10,520 nt of DNA. Source: Fibrobacter sp. (GTDB lineage Bacteria > Fibrobacterota > Fibrobacteria > Fibrobacterales > Fibrobacteraceae). The notes below the pieces were generated by a model. The model was not told the origin of the DNA. It made no database searches and worked only from the letters and a program-made list of their open reading frames with translations. The stretch spans positions 1 through 10,520 of the forward strand of contig JAFWRL010000269.1 in the NCBI GenBank assembly GCA_017520105.1, read 5' to 3'. Of this stretch, positions 5,547 through 10,520 are shown piece after piece. A program made the position numbers and the translations under genes. The number at the start of each line of letters is the position of its first letter. Within the stretch, counting starts at the first letter, position 1.

Positions 5547-6122
5547 CTAAATACCCAAGGCAAGTTTCGCGCCAACCGTTTTACCAAACGGATCTACTTC
5601 AGGAACAATTTGAAGTTTCATTTGCGATGTTCTTCGGTATCTTTCTTTCCAAGCATTTTCACGATACTCTTCGGCCTTTTTCTGGTATTCTTCGGACATT
5701 CTCATTTTACGACGACCATTACCATCTCTAATTCCGTTGGTTGAGAAAATAACGATACCGGCAGTTGTTGCCCCTAAAGAAAGAGCCATCACACCCAAAC
5801 CTCCTAGTGACGAGGGATTTTTGTGATTTTTCACCACGGCCAAACAACCAAGGCCAACCAATGTTAAAACGCCACCCACAATCATTTGTCTAGAAGTGCC
5901 TTTTAACAAATTTTCGCCCTCTTTTTTGTAACGATCCGCCAATGACTCGTAATACGCAGCACTGTCCGCATACATAGCGCTATCGACATTCGGAGATTTT
6001 TCATAATCATTCGGAACCGACACTTTTGGGTACGATTCAGCTACGGATTCAGCCAAAGGATCAGACTCCGCAAAACACACGCCCCCAAAAACAAACAAAA
6101 TCAAAAGGATAATTTGTTTCAT
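5547..6122 (-). CDS. Hypothetical exported protein with two membrane segments
   Basis: A 191-residue protein of no recognised family. Residues 1-18 are a signal peptide (KQIILLILFVFGGVCFA, likely cleaved before ESD). A Ser/Asp/Tyr-rich stretch follows, then YADSAAYYESLADRYKKEG (about 51-69), a helical segment. Hydrophobic segments lie at about 80-97 (VGGVLTLVGLGCLAVV) and about 105-127 (GGLGVMALSLGATTAGIVI). After them comes a highly charged helix (SEEYQKKAEEYRENAWKERY) and a short C-terminus. Composition is AT-rich, unlike the adjacent penicillin-binding protein gene. The signal peptide, the ADS...Y...L helix and the first membrane segment resemble the 10051-10401 protein, so the two are probably paralogues. 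It follows the tRNA terminator closely; the only promoter-like element is TATATT some 7 bases from the ATG. Confidence 0.7.
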   Translation of the reverse strand: MKQIILLILFVFGGVCFAESDPLAESVAESYPKVSVPNDYEKSPNVDSAMYADSAAYYESLADRYKKEGENLLKGTSRQMIVGGVLTLVGLGCLAVVKNHKNPSSLGGLGVMALSLGATTAGIVIFSTNGIRDGNGRRKMRMSEEYQKKAEEYRENAWKERYRRTSQMKLQIVPEVDPFGKTVGAKLALGI

Positions 6123-6127
6123 ATCCG

Positions 6128-6141
6128 TAATATATAATTAT
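6128..6141 (-). promoter_or_regulatory. Candidate promoter giving a leaderless or near-leaderless mRNA
   Basis: On the minus strand TAATTATATATTACGGAT runs straight into the ATG at 6122. A -10 at TATATT would place the transcription start at about the ATG, with the preceding terminator T-run in the -35 position. No ribosome binding site is present. Confidence 0.35.
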
Positions 6142-6143
6142 TT

Positions 6144-6177
6144 AAAAGAAAAAACCCCGAGTCTTTCGACTCGGGGC
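6144..6177 (-). terminator. Rho-independent terminator of tRNA-Ser
   Basis: CCCCGAGTC (6155-6163) and GACTCGGGG (6168-6176) form a perfect 9-pair stem with a 4-base loop. On the minus strand it is followed by TTTTTTCTTTT. It begins eight bases beyond the tRNA 3' end. On the plus strand TTTT also follows, so it could work in both directions. Confidence 0.93.
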
Positions 6178-6184
6178 TTTTCAG

Positions 6185-6273
6185 CGGGAAGAGCGAGATT
6201 CGAACTCGCGATAGGATTAAGTCCTATACGTCCTTAGCAGGGACGCGCCTTCGGCCAGCTCGGCCATCTTCCC
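6185..6273 (-). tRNA. tRNA-Ser (anticodon GCU)
   Basis: An 89-base class II tRNA. Acceptor stem GGGAAGA pairs with TCTTCCC, followed by discriminator G (6185). The anticodon stem CGTCC/GGACG encloses CTGCTAA, giving anticodon GCU, which reads AGC and AGU serine codons. A long variable arm (TATAGGACTTAATCCTAT region) and the T-arm GCGAG/CTCGC with loop TTCGAAT are present. The 3' CCA is not encoded. It has its own promoter upstream and terminator downstream. Confidence 0.97.
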
Positions 6274-6288
6274 ATCTTGGGGACACTA

Positions 6289-6317
6289 ATTTTAACAAAA
6301 TTTCAGAAAAATTTCAA
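6289..6317 (-). promoter_or_regulatory. Promoter of tRNA-Ser
   Basis: On the minus strand TTGAAA (6317-6312), a 17-base spacer and TAAAAT (6294-6289) match the housekeeping sigma factor pattern. The predicted start is about 6282, nine bases before the mature tRNA. This shows that sigma-70-like spacing is used in this genome. Confidence 0.75.
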
Positions 6318-6450
6318 GGGGTAACTGGCAAAAACATTAATTTTCCATGAAAAAAGCTCCATTTTTATGCGAAATCGCGCTTCCTGCAAGACACCCCGCC
6401 AAAACTTTTGTATCTTGTAAGTCGTTAATAGTCAACACTTTACAAAGAAA

Positions 6451-9400
6451 ATGAACAAGTTCGTCAAAATCATTGTAGCCATTATTCTTGTAGCCTTAAT
6501 TTGCTGCATCCCCTTTTATATCGTCGTATTCAAGATTCTCCCGGAACGCGATCCGGACAACCAATTCAACCGCGCCAACATTTTGCAGGTTCTTTCGGGC
6601 GAAACCCGCGTGTTCTATGAAGACGGCGAAAGCTTGCTAGGCGCATTCTTCGATGCGAACCACCGCGTTTACGTGCCTTACGGCGACATTCCGGTCAATT
6701 TGGTCAACGCCCTTATCGCCGCCGAAGACTCCCGCTACTGGACGCACAACGGCTATGACCTCAAGGGGTTCATGCGCGCCATGGTCAACAACGTGAAGTC
6801 CGGGCGCATCACCCAGGGCGGCTCCTCGCTAACGCAGCAGACGGTCAAGAACATTTTCGGTCGCGAAGAACGCAGCATCAAGGAAAAGCTCAAGGAATTC
6901 CTGAACGCGCTGCGCATGGAGAAGCATTTCTCCAAGGAAGACATTCTGGAATTTTACCTGAACCAGTTCCACGTTTCGGGCACGGGCAAGGGAGTTGCCA
7001 TCGCGGCACAGTATTTCTTTAACAAGGAACTCAAGGACTTGACGCTTGCCGAATGCGCATTCATCGCCGGCTCGGTCAAGGGGCCGTTCAACTACGACCC
7101 GTTCATCCAACGTACCGAAGAACGCCGAAAAATGGCTATCGCACGTGGCGAAGATAGACTCCGGTACGTGCTCGGGCGCATGGTCGAAGAAGGCTACATC
7201 GAACAGGCCGACATGAACAAGGCCACCGAAAAGCCGCTGGAATTCAACCACGGTAACTTCCGCTTCACGATGAGCACGACGCTCGAACGCTTGGAAGAAC
7301 GCCTCGACAGCGACTTCTTCCACGACCTCTTCCAGAAGGAAGGCATCGAGGACTGGCGCAAGGCGCAGCTCGAAATCACGACGACATTGAATGCGAAGTC
7401 TCAGGACGCTGCCAAGCGCGCTTTGCAGACAAACATCAGCAACTTGCAGTTGCAACTGGGTGGCTTTGTGCTCCCCAAGGCGCAGTTCGCGAACAGGGCC
7501 CGCAACGCACGCAAAGGCGACTACCTCTACGGTGCCGTGGATAGCGTATTCTTCGACACGACCGGCAGGCTGCAATCGCTCAAGCTGAACTTCGGACAAC
7601 TGAAAGGTATCGTCACGGAGCAGGCCGTCAACGACTTCGCCAAGCTCGCCGGTGGCGACGTGAACAAGATTCTCGCGACACAGCTCAAGCCGGAAGCCAT
7701 CCTCCTCGTGAGCATCATCGACGAAACGCCTATCGACGGTTACGCCCCGTGCAAAATCGAAACGGAACCGGTACTGCAAGGCGCTTTGGTCGCCATCCAG
7801 AACGGCAAGGTGCTCGCAAGCCAAGGCGGCTTCCACAACACCGGATTTGACCGTAGCTTCAAGGCACTCCGCCAGCTCGGTTCCAGCTGGAAGCCTCTCC
7901 TTTACGCACTCGCACTGCAATATCACTGGAACTACCTCGACAATCTCGAAAACGAATTCAACGTTTTCCAGTACGGGAACCAGTTCTACTTCCCGCGCCC
8001 GGACCACAAGAACAAAGGCGACATCGTAAGCATCGCCTGGGCAGCGACACGTTCCGAAAACATCGCGAGCATCTGGCTCTTGGAACATCTTTTGGACAAA
8101 CTTTCGGACAAGGAATTCGAGGAAGTCGCCCGCAAGAACGGATTCGCACGTGAAGCTGGCGAAGAACGCATCCGTTTCGTCGAACGTTTGCGTGACAAGT
8201 TCGGGCTCATGATGAAAGACGAAACCAAGCGCGAAATCGAATTCACGAAGGCTCGCGACGCACTCGTACAGCGCTACATGAACGACGGCAAGGAACTCCG
8301 TGCAAACGCCGTGCAGAACCTCCGTTACGGAACGTTCAACGACGTCGGCATAAAACAAGCGAAGAGAGACCCGAAACTCACCAAATACATAAACCACAAC
8401 TTCAAGCGTTATTCCGAAATTTGGCGTGCCCGTGAAATCCAGGAACTCGACCCGGATGAATCCGCAAAGCTCCAGCCGCTCGATTCCGTACAACTTATAG
8501 AAAACTTCACGCTCGCCGATTTCAAGCGTTTGAACGCAATGATTGAACCTATCGACAGCGATGCGGACTACTTCACCATGGAACATCTGCGCTACTGGCC
8601 GGATTACCGCCGTGCGCTTGCCATGGCAGACTATGCGAGATTTGCAAAGGAAATCGGCATTCGCCAAAAATTGCAGAAAGTGTTCAGCATGCCGCTCGGC
8701 GTGAACGACATTACGATTGCCGAAATCAGCACGGCCTACCAGACAATCCTCACGGGCAAAGTTTTCAAGTGCAAGGACGCCGACTGGACAGAACCCTGCT
8801 TTATCAAGGAAATCAGGAACCGCGACGGACGAGTCATCTTCAGGAACAAGATGGAATCGAAGACCGTGCTCGACGATACCGTGACAACGCAGATGGGCGT
8901 AATGCTGCGTTCCGTGTTTACGAACGGAACGGCGCACAGCCAGGTTTCAGCCCTCAGCGTCTATAGCCCCGACAAGAAAACAAAGCTCCGTTACCCAGTC
9001 ATGGGCAAGACAGGTACAACAAACGATTACAAGAACGTGGCCTTCTTGGGTGCGCTCCCGATGTACGTCAAAGAAAAGAACGGCGTTGCACTGGATTCCG
9101 TTATCGCAATTGGCAGCTACGTGGGCTTTGACGATAACAAGCCTTTGAAATCAGGGCGCACACGTATTGCAGGCGCCTCGGGTGGCTTACCGCAATGGGC
9201 GACATTCGCCAAAGAAGAAATTGACATTCTCGGGCTCCCGAACCAAATCGACTTCCTCGACATTTCGATGCTAGCCACCGGCGAAGTGCCGCTGATGCTG
9301 ACAAACGAACGTGGCGAATTGACCGTCGATCCGATGACAGGAGCCGCCCTCGTGAACGGCGAAAAAGGCCGCCCGTTGCCGTGGCTCGACGTGCCGGGAT

Positions 9401-9864
9401 TCACGCCGCCGCAAGTCCAGAAGCTTGCCGCCGAAACAATTGCGAAATCCGGAATTGTCGTGAGCTTGCCGATGCCGAACGCCCCGCAAACCGGAACGCA
9501 GGTTGGCACAGGAACGCAGCCGGCATCCGCACAACAGGCAAGCGCGCAGACAACGCAACAGCAGGCCATCCCAGCTGATGCAAGGCCAGTCTCGGAAGTC
9601 ATGAAGGCAGACTCCGCAAAACGCGCCGCAGAAGCCTCTACCGCGACACAGCCCAAGCAGACCGCTGCAGGAACGCAGGCAGGCGCAGCACCGGTCGCAC
9701 AATCCGGAACCGCCACGCCGACCACGCAACCGGCAACAGCGCAACCGCCAAAACCGCAGCCGCCCAAGCCGCAAGCAGCCATGCCTCAAGACGACGACTG
9801 GGATTTGCCTGAAAACTTCAACAGCAAGAATGCATTCGTGCCGATTGAAGCTGATGCAGATTAA
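6451..9864 (+). CDS. Class A penicillin-binding protein (glycosyltransferase/transpeptidase)
   Basis: A 1137-residue bifunctional peptidoglycan synthase anchored by an N-terminal membrane helix (about 5-29). The GT51 domain polymerises glycan strands from lipid II and shows ED92SRYWTHNGYD, GGSSLTQQ (123-130) and KEDILEFYLN (162-171), so its catalytic glutamates are present. The transpeptidase domain cross-links stem peptides and has SSWK with nucleophile Ser478 and Lys481, SEN (535-537) and KTGTT (853-857). The distance from SxN to KTG is about 318 residues, some 190 more than in E. coli PBP1b; the extra, highly charged helical material lies mostly at 545-720. Residues about 1010-1137 are an Ala/Thr/Gln/Pro-rich tail with PPKPQPPKPQ, ending in an acidic segment (DDDWDLPENF). 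The ATG is preceded only by a weak AAAGAAA. It is divergent from tRNA-Ser and monocistronic. Confidence 0.95.
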   Translation: MNKFVKIIVAIILVALICCIPFYIVVFKILPERDPDNQFNRANILQVLSGETRVFYEDGESLLGAFFDANHRVYVPYGDIPVNLVNALIAAEDSRYWTHNGYDLKGFMRAMVNNVKSGRITQGGSSLTQQTVKNIFGREERSIKEKLKEFLNALRMEKHFSKEDILEFYLNQFHVSGTGKGVAIAAQYFFNKELKDLTLAECAFIAGSVKGPFNYDPFIQRTEERRKMAIARGEDRLRYVLGRMVEEGYIEQADMNKATEKPLEFNHGNFRFTMSTTLERLEERLDSDFFHDLFQKEGIEDWRKAQLEITTTLNAKSQDAAKRALQTNISNLQLQLGGFVLPKAQFANRARNARKGDYLYGAVDSVFFDTTGRLQSLKLNFGQLKGIVTEQAVNDFAKLAGGDVNKILATQLKPEAILLVSIIDETPIDGYAPCKIETEPVLQGALVAIQNGKVLASQGGFHNTGFDRSFKALRQLGSSWKPLLYALALQYHWNYLDNLENEFNVFQYGNQFYFPRPDHKNKGDIVSIAWAATRSENIASIWLLEHLLDKLSDKEFEEVARKNGFAREAGEERIRFVERLRDKFGLMMKDETKREIEFTKARDALVQRYMNDGKELRANAVQNLRYGTFNDVGIKQAKRDPKLTKYINHNFKRYSEIWRAREIQELDPDESAKLQPLDSVQLIENFTLADFKRLNAMIEPIDSDADYFTMEHLRYWPDYRRALAMADYARFAKEIGIRQKLQKVFSMPLGVNDITIAEISTAYQTILTGKVFKCKDADWTEPCFIKEIRNRDGRVIFRNKMESKTVLDDTVTTQMGVMLRSVFTNGTAHSQVSALSVYSPDKKTKLRYPVMGKTGTTNDYKNVAFLGALPMYVKEKNGVALDSVIAIGSYVGFDDNKPLKSGRTRIAGASGGLPQWATFAKEEIDILGLPNQIDFLDISMLATGEVPLMLTNERGELTVDPMTGAALVNGEKGRPLPWLDVPGFTPPQVQKLAAETIAKSGIVVSLPMPNAPQTGTQVGTGTQPASAQQASAQTTQQQAIPADARPVSEVMKADSAKRAAEASTATQPKQTAAGTQAGAAPVAQSGTATPTTQPATAQPPKPQPPKPQAAMPQDDDWDLPENFNSKNAFVPIEADAD

Positions 9865-9884
9865 GAGCGAGATTGCAGATTTTA

Positions 9885-9915
9885 GCCTCGGCCCCCAAGG
9901 TCGGGGTCTTTTTTT
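9885..9915 (+). terminator. Rho-independent terminator of the penicillin-binding protein gene
   Basis: CCTCGGCC (9886-9893) pairs with GGTCGGGG (9899-9906), including two G-U pairs in plus-strand RNA, around a CCCAA loop. TCTTTTTTT follows. It starts about 20 bases after the stop codon. Confidence 0.9.
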
Positions 9916-10020
9916 GCATAACAATCGATGCCATCACAATGACTACGCGAACTTTATCACGTCCGCGAAAGCAACCGTCTCTTTTTTTCTAAAAAACACA
10001 ACATTTTCTTTGCATTAGCA

Positions 10021-10042
10021 TATATTTAAAAGGAGTAAGGAG
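10021..10042 (+). promoter_or_regulatory. Candidate -10 element and ribosome binding site of the last gene
   Basis: TATATT at 10021-10026 is followed by GGAG and AAGGAG (10037-10042), the latter eight bases before the ATG at 10051. The ribosome binding site is strong and supports this start. The -10 call is tentative, as no clear -35 is seen. Confidence 0.5.
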
Positions 10043-10050
10043 AAAAGTAT

Positions 10051-10401
10051 ATGACTAATTGCAAAAATATTATTTTCGTCCTTTTACTAGTTTGTTCGCT
10101 AATTGGCAACACATTTGCACAACCAATACCACCATGGTACAAAACGAACACCGACACAAGCTCTTCTTTCATAGAAGCCGACAGCACTGTGGCTTACAAC
10201 AAGTTATTAGCTCAAACATATGCCGGGTCAAGCGATGGAGTAAGCGTTGCTGGCACACTTATTGGTGGCGGCCTTACCATCACAGGACTTATTTGTTTTG
10301 TTGCAGTGGCAACAGCAGACGTTCACACAGACAAATCAAAAAGCAACACAGAGCAATTTGGAGAAGCTATGGCCATAGGTGATTATTCCGGCGTACTTTG
10401 A
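10051..10401 (+). CDS. Hypothetical exported protein, probably truncated by an insertion sequence
   Basis: A 116-residue frame with a signal peptide (CKNIIFVLLLVCSLIGNTFA, cleavage before QPI), then EADSTVAYNKLLAQTYAG and a membrane segment GTLIGGGLTITGLICFVAVA. This order and several identities (ADS..., the Gly-rich start of the membrane segment, GL-C--AV) match the 191-residue protein encoded at 5547-6122. That protein continues with a second membrane segment and a charged C-terminal helix, which are missing here. The frame stops at TGA (10399-10401), exactly where insertion-sequence end repeats begin, so about 75 residues were probably lost. The gene is AT-rich with a good ribosome binding site. 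No known function. Confidence 0.6.
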   Translation: MTNCKNIIFVLLLVCSLIGNTFAQPIPPWYKTNTDTSSSFIEADSTVAYNKLLAQTYAGSSDGVSVAGTLIGGGLTITGLICFVAVATADVHTDKSKSNTEQFGEAMAIGDYSGVL

Positions 10402-10520
10402 GCCACGAGTCCGGTGCTAGAGAGCCACCTTTCCGGAAAATGCGGAGCCACCGTTCCGGTCGAACAGAGCCACCCCACAAACGGTCAAGAAAAACTCTAT
10501 AATGGGATAGCCCGTCGCAA
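10399..10520. mobile_element. End of an IS21-like insertion sequence (runs off the window)
   Basis: From TGAGCCACGAGTCCGG onward the sequence holds four copies of GAGCCAC, most followed by TTCCGG or GTCCGG. On the minus strand these read as CCGGAANNGTGGCTC-type units, a layout I associate with the multiple terminal repeats of IS21-family elements, whose ends start with TG. No transposase reading frame can be confirmed in the 120 bases visible. A minus-strand frame ending LRRAIPL then TAG (10520-10497) might be the end of an element gene, but it is too short to call. TATAAT at 10498-10503 may be part of an element promoter. Confidence 0.55.
10400..10489. repeat. Four tandem 22-23 base units with GAGCCAC core
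   Basis: GAGCCAC begins at 10400, 10422, 10445 and 10467, with intervals of 22, 23 and 22 bases, close to two helical turns. The first three are followed two bases later by KTCCGG; the last is degenerate (CCCCACAAACGG). They are likely transposase binding sites. Confidence 0.8.

Noticed and set aside
5493..5744. Plus-strand 83-codon frame rich in Phe
   Set aside because: It is largely antisense to the AT-rich exported-protein gene and has no ribosome binding site.
6829..8937. A 702-codon open frame on the minus strand opposite the PBP gene
   Set aside because: It is antisense to a gene with complete family motifs, has no recognisable motif of its own, and arises from the GC-rich, biased codon use of the real gene.
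9117..9924. Two long minus-strand frames rich in Cys, Gly and Ala
   Set aside because: They are the complement of the Ala/Thr/Gln/Pro-rich tail of the PBP; the composition is an artefact of GC-rich repeats.
10399..10520. CRISPR-like array from the 22-23 base units
   Set aside because: The intervening bases are too short to be spacers and the units continue the pattern of insertion-sequence ends.

Overview
The window looks like a chromosomal segment from a Fibrobacter-type bacterium (phylum Fibrobacterota). This is inferred from the TIGR02147/DUF4423-type regulator placed directly before a lipoprotein carrying a Gly-Thr-Glu-Ala-Gly-Asn stretch, from the many GTCATCCC/GGGATGAC palindromic repeats, and from the mixed base composition: GC-rich, well-biased housekeeping genes next to AT-rich genes for small envelope proteins. 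No rRNA or taxonomic marker is present, so the assignment is inference.

Layout. Bases 1-325 hold no convincing gene, only a cluster of REP-like palindromes around a short protein-like stretch. Bases 326-3356 (minus strand) form a tightly overlapping three-gene unit read leftwards: a TIGR02147-type putative regulator, a two-part lipoprotein (beta-sandwich repeats plus a C-terminal jelly-roll-like module) and a TrmB-like tRNA methyltransferase. They are joined by ATGA and TAATG overlaps. The methyltransferase carries two in-frame copies of the same palindromic repeat. Four CGTTG/CGTTC boxes spaced 10-11 bp apart lie just upstream of the regulator. Still on the minus strand follow a patatin-like phospholipase (3521-4456) and an IDI-like Nudix hydrolase (4558-5100). 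Bases 5101-5546 lack a conventional gene but contain a repeat, a strong plus-strand hairpin with a GCAA loop and a 23-codon hydrophobic ORF ending against it. Next are an AT-rich envelope protein gene (5547-6122), a terminator, and tRNA-Ser(GCU) (6185-6273) with a good -35/-10 promoter.

Divergently, on the plus strand, lies a large class A penicillin-binding protein (6451-9864) with its own terminator. It has all glycosyltransferase and transpeptidase motifs, a long insertion within the transpeptidase domain and an Ala/Thr/Gln/Pro-rich tail. The last gene (10051-10401) is a relative of the 5547-6122 envelope protein. It appears to be cut off by the end of an IS21-like insertion sequence that begins near 10399 and runs off the window.

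Functional reading: envelope functions dominate (peptidoglycan synthase, lipoprotein, patatin lipase, two small exported membrane proteins). The Nudix enzyme, tRNA and tRNA methyltransferase are housekeeping. The least explained parts are the regulator-lipoprotein-methyltransferase cassette with its phased upstream boxes, the orphan plus-strand transcript candidate at about 5345-5470, and the repeats that have entered coding sequence.
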